Of a DNA stretch of 64,000 bases, positions 29,768 through 39,093 are shown one piece after another. Origin of the DNA: Lasioglossum baleicum (taxonomy: Eukaryota; Arthropoda; Insecta; Hymenoptera; Halictidae); contig NC_134932.1 of the NCBI RefSeq assembly GCF_051020765.1, forward strand, positions 248,001-312,000. Reading direction: 5' to 3'. A program made the position numbers and the translations under genes. Positions within the stretch are counted from its first letter, which is position 1, and every line of letters starts with the position of its first letter. A model generated the notes under the pieces. That model ran no database searches. It was not told the DNA's origin and was given only the letters and a program-made list of their open reading frames with translations.

Positions 29768-30437
29768 TTAAAAATCTTCATGTTCCACAATTGCTTTTGC
29801 AAAATCATCGGTAACATTAGAAATTATTTGCATAAACTTACAATATTTTGTTTGTACAGAATATAGGTTCTCAGATAGCCATGAGTACATGTGGTCGACA
29901 CAATATTCCAAATCAAACAATCTTCTCATCGTTTTCTGAGTAATCTGTATGCACTTAGTCGAAGTTGATAATTTTGCAAGCTTCACATAATCGTTTAACT
30001 GATAGAATTCCACAGTTATATCATCAACATGCACAGCATTCCCTAAGTTGGCAATGTTCCGCAGAATGTCTTCTCTCTTTCGTAGAAAATCTTTCCACGT
30101 AGCCATAGAAAATTTAATTTCATTGCCGTGATTGTCTCCTATAGCCAACTCAACATGACAGCAACCACCAATTCGAACCCCAATGTCAAGATATTTGTAG
30201 TATGTATTCGTCAAGGGATATCTCCGGCCCAATATACGCACCATGTGCGTGATACTCTGTTCCGAATTATCTGCACTGATATTAAATGAAACAATTAGGA
30301 AAGAATTTTTTTTCAGTTGCAAAGAAACAATAATGCATTTTTAGCGGTTGCCGGAGTACTTACTGTGTGTGTAATTGCGGAGGATTAGACTCATTATTCT
30401 GCCGCGTTGCTCGAGAGTTGACGGTTGCGGACCACAT
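29768..30437 (-). CDS. Polinton hypothetical protein, probably two exons
   Basis: Exon 1 (30364-30437) starts at an ATG (MWSATVNSRATRQNNESN) and ends at a GTAAGTACT donor. Exon 2 (29768-30275) follows TTTAATATCAG. The 88-bp intron joins in phase, giving about 193 aa with segments ADNSEQSITHMVRILGRRYP and GCCHVELAIGDNHG. No family recognised; a region in other Polintons at this position encodes poorly conserved proteins. It is the gene nearest to the left module T; the polymerase gene normally expected on this side has been lost. The splice model is inferred from sites only. Confidence 0.5.
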
Positions 30438-30500
30438 AGTTGATACTTTGCCGATCGAACCAACAATGGCGTTTCATAGCCTCTCGCTATCCCCTCGTTC
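30420..30500 (+). repeat. Diverged fragment of module T
   Basis: TTGATACTTTGCCGATCGAACCAACAATGGCGTTTCATAGCCT is a degraded version of the block at 28500-28545. It overlaps exon 1 of the minus-strand gene, suggesting the exon arose from module T sequence (inference). Confidence 0.5.
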
Positions 30501-30988
30501 TTTTCAGTTTTTTAAAGTGCAAACATAGCAAATTCATATGGTGGTGGGGGGGCATCGCGCTAATTCTCACAGCTTTGGGACAACAGGCATGCAGAAACTG
30601 CAGTGTCAACATTTTTTTTTGGAGACCACAGGATGTGTGATATTTTTTTTATGAAATATGATAATCCTTAGGAATGAACAGGAATCTCGGCGCATGCAAA
30701 AAACTGTGGCGTTAGCATTTAAGATGCTATTTGGTTGACCTTGATATTTTTTTATGATACCCCTTAGGAACGAACAGGAATCTCGCAGAAATTGTAGTGT
30801 CAACATTTAAGAAGCTATTTGGTTGACCTTAATACCCCTCAGCAACGAATAGGTGAAATATGATACCCCTTAGAAACGAACAGGAAACTCGCAAAAATTG
30901 TAGTGTCAGCATTTAAGACGCTATTTGGTATATGGGAAGAAATAAGCGAAGTTCTAGTAAAAAAAATTTGTTAAATAATACATTTTAT

Positions 30989-31468
30989 TCAAAAACATGG
31001 TTCTTGTCGATCAGTATATAATTTACACAGTTTAAATACATTTTCCATGGCACATACGCCAGTATGGAATGCACATCTATGCAATCCCTTTTGCATTAAC
31101 GATAATCTTGGCACATCCTCCAGATCCACATCAAGAGCTTCTATTCCAGTTAATTTCCATAACCATTTTTTCTTTTCCAAACCCCTGACAATGACCTGCT
31201 GCGTATTTTCCAGAGCCAGTTTCAAACAACTTCCGGCTGTTTTGTATGGAACATATCCATCTGCCCAACCTATTCCATGATGTTTGTGCGTTAACGATCG
31301 AACCTGACGTGCTTCAGTAGCAGTTAATCGATGGAATTCAAATGGTGGCTTGAATATCCAGTGCAATAGTTTATTTCCATCTCGTAAAATGGCTGCTTCT
31401 TTTACAATGAAACCGTTTGCCCCCGACTTGAAACCTTGTAAATCGACGAACGTTACATGGGTCATCAT
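30989..31468 (-). CDS. Polinton-associated conserved protein (RNase H-fold/exonuclease-like guess)
   Basis: 159 aa, ATG at 31468, ending 15 bp... before nothing else on this strand; it lies directly downstream of the MCP gene (stop at 31483). The start MMTHVTFVDLQGFKSGANGF and the later HWIFKPPFEFHRL and HHGIGWADGYVPY are phrases I associate with a protein common in insect Polintons and domesticated insect sequences. The VDLQGF start resembles an exonuclease-fold first strand with a catalytic Asp, and several Cys/His lie at the C-terminus (CAFHTGVC). The function is not established; the fold is a guess. Confidence 0.6.
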   Translation of the reverse strand: MMTHVTFVDLQGFKSGANGFIVKEAAILRDGNKLLHWIFKPPFEFHRLTATEARQVRSLTHKHHGIGWADGYVPYKTAGSCLKLALENTQQVIVRGLEKKKWLWKLTGIEALDVDLEDVPRLSLMQKGLHRCAFHTGVCAMENVFKLCKLYTDRQEPCF

Positions 31469-31482
31469 GCACCCACCGCTTG

Positions 31483-32688
31483 TTAAAGTATTCTGCGCAC
31501 GACGTTGGTCAACGGGCTGTACTCGACTATACGATCGTGTATGATTAAACAGTAAGCACCTGTGTTCACAGGCACATTATCTCTGCACTCGAAATCTATG
31601 CGCACATCAATGGTTGCACTTTTGACAGACTCGTTTTGACGAGAGCAGTCTATGACCACAAATGGACCCTGTGATAAGAACTGTAATTCATCCAATAGCG
31701 GCTCACTGGATCGATTACCATAATATGAGTTTTGAAATCTTGTGTACATGTCATAAAGTATCGCATACTTATTCTTTTCAAAGTCCAAGTTTAGGTTGTC
31801 GTATGGGTACGATTCGGAATTTAGGTACAACCGTATGTTTAACAGTTTACAATCGTCGAATTGATTAGCACTCTTCTGCAATTGATTCTTCCTATCGTTC
31901 TGCAATGCGAATATGATGAAACGGGGTTTCTCCAATTGTGTTACAGTCTTTATCGCCCACGTATGCTTCGTAGTTGTTTGCAAATGTGGATATTCGTATA
32001 GATCCCAAGAGCGAAAACTCATAGGTATCATTTGTCCTCTCTCGAGAATGCGTAGTAATGACAATTTGGTTACTTCTTCCAGACTTATGTGTGACATACG
32101 CCACTGAACTTTGAATAATTCGATTTTAGGTCTTAAAGTACTAGAACCATTCAACGCGTTTAGATCGTTTCGTGATCGAATTAAGACCAACTCTTGACGC
32201 ACGTTAACGGTAACCTTGTTATAATCTTCACCAAAGCCAAATAGCATATTGAATGGTATGCAGAAATTGAAATCTGTGCCATCCAGTTTACGATGCCAGC
32301 CTGCGGTGGCCAATGCTTTACTTTTTCCAGGAGAGATGGATACATGTGTTTTTAACGAGGTCGTTATTCCAGGATTTCTACAGCGGTCTATTTCAACTCC
32401 ATTCAGTTCATATCGAATTTCATCAAACATGAAAGCAGCACAATTGGTATCGAGAATAACATTGTTACTTGTTCCTTGAGGTGGAGCCTCTGCTAAAATG
32501 ATTTTTCCTTCAATGTACAAGAAACTCTCACACGGTAGCGTATACAGATCCTGCTGATGTATCGGTATCCTTATTTCATCACTATTTCCGAGAGTAGTAT
32601 TTGCATAGGGATTATATATGTGCACTTCTATCTTAGTTATACGATTATCAGAGGTTGGCGTATTGGCAATGGCCAAAATGTCGGACAT
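31483..32688 (-). CDS. MCP: Polinton major capsid protein (double jelly-roll)
   Basis: 401 aa, ATG at 32688. The opening MSDILAIANTPTSDNRITKI and the block IRIPIHQQDLYTLPCESFLY are highly conserved in insect Polinton major capsid proteins, which form the pseudo-hexameric double jelly-roll capsomers of icosahedral virions. Length and absence of stops suggest it is intact. It is followed by the conserved 159-aa gene and preceded (upstream on the minus strand) by the minor capsid gene, protease and PLA2 gene, all in one direction. Only one copy exists in the window. Confidence 0.85.
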   Translation of the reverse strand: MSDILAIANTPTSDNRITKIEVHIYNPYANTTLGNSDEIRIPIHQQDLYTLPCESFLYIEGKIILAEAPPQGTSNNVILDTNCAAFMFDEIRYELNGVEIDRCRNPGITTSLKTHVSISPGKSKALATAGWHRKLDGTDFNFCIPFNMLFGFGEDYNKVTVNVRQELVLIRSRNDLNALNGSSTLRPKIELFKVQWRMSHISLEEVTKLSLLRILERGQMIPMSFRSWDLYEYPHLQTTTKHTWAIKTVTQLEKPRFIIFALQNDRKNQLQKSANQFDDCKLLNIRLYLNSESYPYDNLNLDFEKNKYAILYDMYTRFQNSYYGNRSSEPLLDELQFLSQGPFVVIDCSRQNESVKSATIDVRIDFECRDNVPVNTGAYCLIIHDRIVEYSPLTNVVRRIL

Positions 32689-32871
32689 TATTGCTTTACA
32701 ATAAATCCCAACGATTGTAGAAAACGTATGTTCTGCAAGCTCAGGTTCTTCTTCCTCGACGATGGTGGTGTGTGATAATTTGTTCGACTTACTGTGTCGA
32801 TGAACGTATTTTTTGTAGCGGCTGCGATTAGAGATTCGTCCGTTTTGTTATACACAAGCATAATACAGCAC

Positions 32872-33618
32872 TTATTCGTAGATGCGTGGATCTCGCCGTT
32901 TTACATGCAGTCTAACCGTGATTTCTTCTCCACGAAAATCAATCAGACGATTGTTTTGGTCCACCAAACGTATTTCTAAATCATCTATTCTTAGCACGAC
33001 GATCGGAAGATAAATAATTCGAGATGGAGTTTCTGAGATCTTATATCCAGGAGGAACCCTAGGTGAAAATTCATGAATAATGTGTACGGGTTTATCATTA
33101 CTATATGATCCAGCTGTTATGCTACATTCTACTCTAATCACGTTGATGCTTATAATATTCACAGGAGCGTCAGACTCATACCACATTTTAGGTGGAAGAA
33201 TACAGTTTGTAGAAAATCCAAGTAGTGATCCTATGTTATTGGGTTTTTCAAAATTAATCTTATAGGAACAGTATATTTCACTCTTCATCGTATTATTGTT
33301 AGCACGTATGATGAGAGGGTATTCGTCGTTGTTCCCCGAATCATGTCTGGTGGGATATCGTCGCAATATTTCCCGTTTCAGGTACTTATTGATTGCATCC
33401 AGTTCGTAGAATCCTTCGGGAATTACAATTTCTTCATCATTTTCTCCGAAATAAAATTTATTATTGCGAACATCGACATTCGGTATTGTGTTAAACGTTT
33501 CAAAATCCACGAGGCCCAATTCATATTCATGACTGCTCAAATCTATCGAGGGAAAGTACTGAACTGCGAGCGTACTGCTCTTACCCGTTAACGTTAGTGT
33601 CAACGACGAAGGTGTCAT
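32872..33618 (-). CDS. Polinton minor capsid (penton-like) protein
   Basis: 248 aa, ATG at 33618. The start LTLTGKSSTLAVQYFPSIDL and the motif YELGLVDFETFNTIPNVD match the single jelly-roll minor capsid protein of Polintons, which occupies the vertices. It lies between protease and MCP. The alternating beta-type composition with few charged clusters fits a jelly-roll. Intact and single-copy. Confidence 0.8.
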   Translation of the reverse strand: MTPSSLTLTLTGKSSTLAVQYFPSIDLSSHEYELGLVDFETFNTIPNVDVRNNKFYFGENDEEIVIPEGFYELDAINKYLKREILRRYPTRHDSGNNDEYPLIIRANNNTMKSEIYCSYKINFEKPNNIGSLLGFSTNCILPPKMWYESDAPVNIISINVIRVECSITAGSYSNDKPVHIIHEFSPRVPPGYKISETPSRIIYLPIVVLRIDDLEIRLVDQNNRLIDFRGEEITVRLHVKRRDPRIYE

Positions 33619-33674
33619 GTTTATACGAAAGGTTTAAAGCACATAATGAAATTGTATGTATCGATAATGTGCAT

Positions 33675-34016
33675 TTATAATGAGTTTTCCTCAAGAAATT
33701 TTACACACAGTTGCCCGCATATGGTTTGATTGAAATTTTGAAAACGTGTATGATTGTAAGTAATTTTTGCTGAGAATCCGAAGTATGCAATAAGTTCCGC
33801 AGGTGGTCGTAGATTACCAAAACTATCAAAGTATTTTACACTATGATTGTGTTTCACGTATGCGACCCAATGTGTACCGGGACCGATGCTTTCATCCAAG
33901 TTTACTATACCACTCTCATTTACATTTGCTCTTGTCGGAAGACTATCGCGCATGTATACTCCGCGAAAATGTGGTATATTTTTCCTTCCTATATCCTCAA
34001 GCTGTCCATTTGTCAT
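33675..34016 (-). CDS. PRO: Adenain-like maturation cysteine protease
   Basis: 113 aa. The catalytic set of the C5/ULP-type peptidase is visible: His49 in GTHWVAY, Asp64 in YFDSFG, Gln97 and Cys104 in NQTICGQLC; the Gln-Cys spacing of seven equals that of adenovirus protease. It would process virion proteins. It starts 20 bp after the PLA2 gene stop. At 113 aa it is shorter than adenain (about 200) and close to other Polinton proteases. A 17-codon stub of a second copy is at 46165-46217. Confidence 0.85.
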   Translation of the reverse strand: MTNGQLEDIGRKNIPHFRGVYMRDSLPTRANVNESGIVNLDESIGPGTHWVAYVKHNHSVKYFDSFGNLRPPAELIAYFGFSAKITYNHTRFQNFNQTICGQLCVKFLEENSL

Positions 34017-34035
34017 TGGTTTTATCCCTAGTTTT

Positions 34036-34680
34036 TCATAGAGTGAATTTTTTTTTTGTTTTTTTTTTCTTTAAACCGGTACCCTTCTTATAAGGTGTGA
34101 GATAAAGTCCATGACCTTCCATAGCATGATTATGACGCTGCATTTCCTCAAACTGTTTTCGTGCAGCCTTAGCGTCATTCACAACCTTCGCGATGCCGGC
34201 AGCACCACCAGTTAACGACCCTATAGCAGCCAATGCAGGTAAGAGGAACGGGAGGAAACCGCCCCGCTTTGCTATAGGTAGAGTTCGCCTCTTCTTACCA
34301 CTGTTCTTCTTTTTCTTGATCCCCATCCCAAGCATCGTCTTAGCTTTCATCGCAGCCCAAACAGTTGACGCAGCTATCTTCTCACCTAACGTAGCGTTCT
34401 TCGCAAATATGCGACGATGTGCTCGATCAGCTAAAATGTGATCTACCTTGTGACGATTCGTCAAATCTTTGTTACGAGAGTATGTGATGTCGTGTTCTCT
34501 ACAGGTCGAGTCTAATGGATTTATACCGCGATCACCGCGAGCCAAGCGTTTGCGCAACCGTATGCCAGGTCCACAAAATTGATATCCAGACATATGTAAC
34601 TCAAACGGCAATTTATTTATCAGGGTATTTAGAAGTCCTGCTCCACGTCGGCGTATGCATGAGTAACAATCTTTTTTCAT
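34036..34680 (-). CDS. PLA2-domain virion protein, copy 1
   Basis: 214 aa, ATG at 34680. Residues 33-75 form a parvovirus-VP1-like phospholipase A2: calcium loop CGPG (36-39) and catalytic His63-Asp64 in STCREHDITY. In parvoviruses and adintoviruses this domain breaches membranes during entry. A hydrophobic Ala/Gly segment follows (LLPALAAIGSLTGGAAG, about 147-165), and the C-terminus is very lysine-rich, a layout like adenovirus pVI/pX. It is divergently placed against the ATPase gene (38 bp apart), so a shared promoter region is likely. Copy 2 (45501-46145) differs at Ile40/Thr and Ala/Val in the AMKAK segment. Confidence 0.8.
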   Translation of the reverse strand: MKKDCYSCIRRRGAGLLNTLINKLPFELHMSGYQFCGPGIRLRKRLARGDRGINPLDSTCREHDITYSRNKDLTNRHKVDHILADRAHRRIFAKNATLGEKIAASTVWAAMKAKTMLGMGIKKKKNSGKKRRTLPIAKRGGFLPFLLPALAAIGSLTGGAAGIAKVVNDAKAARKQFEEMQRHNHAMEGHGLYLTPYKKGTGLKKKKTKKKFTL

Positions 34681-34718
34681 ATGTTATCTATGGATGAGCA
34701 TATGTATGTGTTACAAGT

Positions 34719-35504
34719 ATGGAAGTCATTTCTAGACTGATTGATATCTCTGGGCAACGTTTGTATAAATATTCCCCATACCCACACTTATCTGTTATTA
34801 TTACAACAGTCGCGATGCAGATCATTAGGCAACCTGTGAAAATTCGAGTAATCTCAGACAGAAAGTTTGATCATACTACCAAAAATATTCTACAACATGG
34901 ACCGTTATTACCTAACACTGTACGCGGTATAGTGTGCGGTCCTTCCAATTGCGGGAAGACTAATGTAGTCATTAGCATGTTGGAAAGTCCCAACGGTATG
35001 CGATTTGAGAACGTATACGTATATTCAAAGTCGTTGCAGCAGCCAAAATATCAGTATTTGGAAAAGCTGCTCTCATCCGTAGAAAATATTGGCTACTTTC
35101 CTTTTTCACACAATACCGATGTCGTTCCACCTAACGAAGCTCTACCGAATTCTATATTTATATTTGATGATGTAGCATGTGACAAGCAAGATGTGATTAG
35201 AGAGTACTTTTCCATGGGTCGACATTCAAAAGTGGACAGTCTGTATCTTTGTCAATCATATGCAAGAATTCCAAAGCACCTGATTCGCGATAATACCAAT
35301 CTCCTACTACTATTCAAACAGGATAGTATGAATTTGCGCCATGTGTATAATGATCATGTAAATACCGATATGACGATTGGACAATTTAACGAACTGTGTG
35401 CAAAATGTTGGCAGCAAAACTATGGATTTGTCGTTATAGACAAGGATAGTCCTATGCACAGAGGTCGTTATCGACATGGATTTAATGACTATGTCATAGT
35501 ATAA
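34719..35504 (+). CDS. ATP: FtsK/HerA-type DNA packaging ATPase, copy 1
   Basis: 261 aa from the first ATG; a start at 34815 (MQIIRQPVKIRVISD, 229 aa) is equally plausible because the first 32 residues look unconserved. Walker A GPSNCGKTN is at about 74-82 and Walker B SIFIFDDVA at about 144-152, with FSMGRHSKVDSLYLCQSY afterwards; these are typical of the A32/FtsK-like ATPases that pump DNA into Polinton capsids. Copies: 44677-45462 (Q to R at one site) and a truncated copy at 53701-54190. Confidence 0.88.
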   Translation: MEVISRLIDISGQRLYKYSPYPHLSVIITTVAMQIIRQPVKIRVISDRKFDHTTKNILQHGPLLPNTVRGIVCGPSNCGKTNVVISMLESPNGMRFENVYVYSKSLQQPKYQYLEKLLSSVENIGYFPFSHNTDVVPPNEALPNSIFIFDDVACDKQDVIREYFSMGRHSKVDSLYLCQSYARIPKHLIRDNTNLLLLFKQDSMNLRHVYNDHVNTDMTIGQFNELCAKCWQQNYGFVVIDKDSPMHRGRYRHGFNDYVIV

Positions 35505-35522
35505 TGGTATCATTTGGCCACA

Positions 35523-35740
35523 AACCCGCGTTGTGAACGGAACATTGAACAGTTGTCGAACGGTGTATCGAACAGGTGTCGAACGGTGTATTAAACGGGT
35601 GTCGAACGGGTTGTCGAACGTACACGTTCGAGGTTGAACGGCATCAAACGGCTATTGAACGGGTGTCGAACAGGTGTTGAACGGATTGTCGAACGTACAT
35701 GTTCGACGTTGAACGGCTGAACGACATTGCAAACGCTTCC
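35523..35740 (+). repeat. GAACGG-rich array with two CGAACGT palindromes, copy 1
   Basis: Short units of the form (T)GTCGAACGGG recur about 15 times between the ATPase and the 405-aa gene. Two perfect or near-perfect palindromes, TCGAACGTACACGTTCGA (35614-35631) and TCGAACGTACATGTTCGA (35689-35706), are spaced 75 bp. The array is preserved in all three copies (44438-44660, 53462-53690). Confidence 0.75.
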
Positions 35741-35748
35741 AATTGAAC

Positions 35749-36966
35749 ATGGGGCAAAATTCTGCTGAACAAAAACAGGAAAAGAGGAAAAAAGAAGTGT
35801 TAACGAAAGAGACTGCCAATACGAGTGAAGCTATACGAAAAAAATATTTGGCAATAAAAGCTGGAAAAATGGATACCGATGCGGTGTTGGAACATAGCTT
35901 GCAACCTGTGATAAGACCCCTGAAAGAATTGATTGAAAACACAAAACCGATTCCCAATCCAATTCTTCAAGAGACATCTTCGGAGCCAACATCCTCATTG
36001 TATCAGCAGCAATCACCTGTCTTTAATGCTACACCTGGATATCATGGAGAACCATCTTCAACATCACCTATGCCTAACGCTGCACCCCAATATTGTGGAT
36101 TGAAGCCGCCTGTGCTAAACGCCACACCTCGGTATCGCGGATTGAAAAGAGTACGTGTGGAAACACCTTTAAGACCAACACCTCATCGATTACCGAAACG
36201 ACTTTGTCCAGATTCCGAACCTCCTGCAGAAGAAGTATGGACAGACGAAACAGAACCACTTGACCAAAATATTTTCGAAACGACAATGCGTGAGATTGTG
36301 GAGAATCCTGAACAGCATGAAGAAGCCAATACATATTTGACTCAGAATCTCGGACCGCTGTCACAGGAATATTTGAACTTCTTTTTCACAGATAAGAAAA
36401 AACAGGTTGACCATGTGTATGGTGTGTACTATGATAAAAATGCAATGATGCTTGGGGATAAGAATTTCGACGTAGACATGGAAGATAATATAATTATCAA
36501 TAATATAAAATACAAAGGAACACCTGGTCTTTTCGAACTAATTTTCAAGAGAATCCCCGACGATACGATATACACCGATGCAGACAAACAGAAATATAAG
36601 AGTATTCTGTTGACAACAAATGCGCACAGGCGCAACCATAATGCTGCAAATCCCCTATTGAGTAACAGGGGATACAAGTATAAAAATATAATTGCACCGC
36701 TGCTTGAAATACGACCTCGCACTGGAAGAGGGTTTGCCTCCAAGTCATTTTTGATGAATACATTACCGGAGAACATGGCGACATTACCGGAGAACATGGC
36801 GGTTACCGATAATGTGATTGATTATGTACATTGGGATGATCCGAATGAATTAGTGGATAGAATAAGATTACTGGTGTCATCGCGAGCTGCTGGGCATACC
36901 GGACATGATAATGAAATTGTTTCAATAATCGAGGAGCTCCGAGAAGCGGGTTTGATTATAAATTGA
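35749..36966 (+). CDS. Polinton protein of unknown function, copy 1 (405 aa)
   Basis: It starts at ATG 35749 (MGQNSAEQKQEKRKKEVLTK). The N-terminal 60 residues are a charged helix; 85-170 is Pro-rich with three imperfect repeats of type NATPxYxGLK; the C-terminal half (about 205-400) includes FFFTDKKKQVDHVYGVYYD and YKGTPGLFELIFKRIPDD, a domain seen in many insect Polinton loci (I believe DUF8207). Role unknown; its place between ATPase and integrase suggests a virion or morphogenesis protein. It has a tandem TLPENMA-TLPENMA duplication; copy 3 has one unit. Confidence 0.75.
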   Translation: MGQNSAEQKQEKRKKEVLTKETANTSEAIRKKYLAIKAGKMDTDAVLEHSLQPVIRPLKELIENTKPIPNPILQETSSEPTSSLYQQQSPVFNATPGYHGEPSSTSPMPNAAPQYCGLKPPVLNATPRYRGLKRVRVETPLRPTPHRLPKRLCPDSEPPAEEVWTDETEPLDQNIFETTMREIVENPEQHEEANTYLTQNLGPLSQEYLNFFFTDKKKQVDHVYGVYYDKNAMMLGDKNFDVDMEDNIIINNIKYKGTPGLFELIFKRIPDDTIYTDADKQKYKSILLTTNAHRRNHNAANPLLSNRGYKYKNIIAPLLEIRPRTGRGFASKSFLMNTLPENMATLPENMAVTDNVIDYVHWDDPNELVDRIRLLVSSRAAGHTGHDNEIVSIIEELREAGLIIN

Positions 36967-37000
36967 AGACCATTCTGATCATGTTCATCAGTACCTTTTC

Positions 37001-37384
37001 ATGATGCCTATCAACAAGTTCGGTGCTATGCTCCGAAACGAGTCAAATAAAGATGGCGAAACATGCAAGAATTATGTGCGATCGAGCGCACTTTGCCTCG
37101 ATGGCGATGCTTTCGACGCGAGAGATCGAAAGATAAGACGTTTAGCAAGCCCGACGAATGATGCCGATGCTGTGAATAAGGTATACATGGACAAAAAAAT
37201 GACACATATTTTGAAAGCATGTGATGCCAAGAGTTCCAAGCTGCGGGAAGAAATACTAACCAAACTCAAATTCTTACGTGAACACATACTCGAGATGATG
37301 CATGATACAATCGTAAGAATGACATCATTGAACAGAAATGAGGGACCAATTTTTTCTGAAAGCTTTGAAAGAAATAATGGTTAA
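37001..37384 (+). CDS. Small Polinton protein, copy 1 (127 aa)
   Basis: ATG at 37001, 34 bp after the 405-aa gene. The segment RKIRRLASPTNDADAVNKVY followed by MDKKM resembles the 'linkage to a trimeric fibre' phrase common in phage and virus tail-fibre proteins (xxLxxPxxxxDAVNKxYVD), and the C-terminal half looks like a coiled coil (KSSKLREEILTKLKFLREHI). A fibre-like or spike role is inferred only. Copies: 42797-43180 and 51842-52225. Confidence 0.65.
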   Translation: MMPINKFGAMLRNESNKDGETCKNYVRSSALCLDGDAFDARDRKIRRLASPTNDADAVNKVYMDKKMTHILKACDAKSSKLREEILTKLKFLREHILEMMHDTIVRMTSLNRNEGPIFSESFERNNG

Positions 37385-37562
37385 AGTTCATACGCTACAT
37401 CGAATGATATAAATATATTTACATATTTTGAAAGATGTCAGTTTCCAGCGAGAATGCATTCGCAAGATACCAATCGCAATGTCAATGTAAAGTTCATGGA
37501 TCGAATCATGCGATTATTTTTATGCATTTTAAATTTCTTTTGTTTAATCCTAAATCTTGAAC

Positions 37563-38483
37563 ATGAGCAAAGAGAAGACGCAATTAGTGGAGGAACTGCA
37601 TGCCCCCGCCAGACGGATTTTTCCACGACGTCGAGTTTTAGTCCATGGGTATGACGATCTATGGCAAGCCGATCTCGTAGATATGCAGCCTCACGCACGC
37701 ATAAATGGTGGTAATAAGTACATATTAACCGTTATCGATGTGTTATCCAAATATGCATGGGGCGTACCGCTCAAGACTAAAAGTGGGGGCGAGGTAGCTG
37801 CAGCGTTCAGAATGATATTTCGAAATCGATGTCCGAAAAATTTACAAACCGATCAGGGAAAGGAATTTTACAACAGTGAGATGCATAAACTTTTGACGAA
37901 ACATGGCATTAATCATTATTCTACATATTCGGTTATGAAAGCTTCCATCGTAGAACGGTTCAATCGCACATTGAAGAATAGCATGTGGAAAGAGTTTACA
38001 CTTAATGGAACCTATAAATGGATCAATGTGCTACCTCATCTAGTTGCAAAGTACAATGCACAAAAGCATAGAACTATTGGAATGCGACCGTGTGATGTCA
38101 CCCCTACCATTTCCAACAGACTCTTATACACAGCGTATAATAACATAAAGATTGCTGCACCGGCAAAATTCAACGTGGGGCAGTCTGTACGCATCAGCAA
38201 ATTTAAGACCATTTTCGATAAAGGTTACACACCAAATTGGACCACTGAGGTGTTTGAGATAGTCAAGGTACAAGCAACTAATCCGGTAACTTATCTACTG
38301 CAAGATTCCTGTGGAAACCCCGTTGCTGGAGGATTCTATGAACACGAATTGCATCGCGTTGCCAATCCAGGTGTACACCTAGTGGAGAAAGTGTTGCGTA
38401 GAAAAGGAAATAAGGTGTATGTAAAATGGTTAGGATTGAGTAATGTAAATAATTCATGGATAAATAAAGACAATATATTATGA
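37563..38483 (+). CDS. INT: Polinton integrase with C-terminal chromodomain, copy 1
   Basis: 306 aa from ATG 37563 (MSKEKTQLVEELHAPARRIF); an upstream in-frame TTG was discarded. A retrovirus-type DDE core: Asp37 in WQADLVDM, Asp in QTDQGKEF (about 98), Glu in SIVERFNRT (about 131). The last ~45 residues (HLVEKVLRRKGNKVYVKWLG, then NNSWINKDNIL) form a chromodomain that may direct integration to modified chromatin. All catalytic residues are intact in all three copies (41698-42618, 50743-51663), which differ at one or two residues. This enzyme would generate the 6-bp duplication. Confidence 0.92.
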   Translation: MSKEKTQLVEELHAPARRIFPRRRVLVHGYDDLWQADLVDMQPHARINGGNKYILTVIDVLSKYAWGVPLKTKSGGEVAAAFRMIFRNRCPKNLQTDQGKEFYNSEMHKLLTKHGINHYSTYSVMKASIVERFNRTLKNSMWKEFTLNGTYKWINVLPHLVAKYNAQKHRTIGMRPCDVTPTISNRLLYTAYNNIKIAAPAKFNVGQSVRISKFKTIFDKGYTPNWTTEVFEIVKVQATNPVTYLLQDSCGNPVAGGFYEHELHRVANPGVHLVEKVLRRKGNKVYVKWLGLSNVNNSWINKDNIL

Positions 38484-38706
38484 ACAATTATTATGAACAT
38501 TTATTATAAACAATTTAACCTGTTTAATGAAAAAAAAAATATATAATCTTCTATTTACATTGAATACAAACAATTTTATATTTATTATGAATATTTATTA
38601 TAAACAATTTAACCTATTTAATGAAAAAAAAATATATAATCTTCTATATACATTTAATATAAACAATTTTATAGCTGCGAAGGAATTTGATAATGGCCCC
38701 ACGGCA
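38484..38706 (+). repeat. AT-rich tandem repeat after integrase, copy 1
   Basis: Units of about 90-100 bp contain AACAATTTAACCTGTTTAAT, an A-run, and ATATAATCTTCTATTTACAT. Copy 2 (41386-41697) has an extra unit, copy 3 (50615-50742) fewer. No gene. Confidence 0.75.
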
Positions 38707-39093
38707 ATGAGGAAGTGACATCAGCTCGCGGGAAGTGACGTCACCAGAGACGTGTTGACACTTTGTCGACCATACCGACAATGGCGTTTCGTAGCCTACC
38801 GCCACCATCTTCACTGGAACCCTTCACCCCGCCCCCCCGCCACTTCCGTGACGTCACGAGCTGTTGCGAGGCATACCACCATCTTCGCTGGAACCCCCAC
38901 CACTTCCGCGACGTCACAAGCGGTTGCGATTTTTTTTTTTTAAGAAAAAAACTGTCTTACTCGAACAGGATTCGAACCCCGGTCTACCGCTTGGTAGACT
39001 AACTCATTAGCCGCTTGGCCAACCGACGATCTCATAAACATAGCGAACATTTGGTATATATGTCAAAGAATAACTCTGGGCATGCAAATACTG
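38707..39093 (+). repeat. Terminal module T, copy 2 (truncated)
   Basis: Same orientation as copy 1 but lacking the terminal repeat and C-rich part; it is cut at CTGCAGCG, where an inverted polymerase fragment begins. The break shares GCG between the two partners. Confidence 0.8.
38960..39030 (-). ncRNA. tRNA-like Pol III unit, copy 2
   Basis: Same A box, B box and T-run arrangement as at 28700-28770; one base difference (GTAGACT for GTAGACC on plus). Confidence 0.6.

Noticed and set aside
34193..34441. 82-codon plus-strand frame opposite the PLA2 gene
   Set aside because: Antisense shadow of a well-supported gene.
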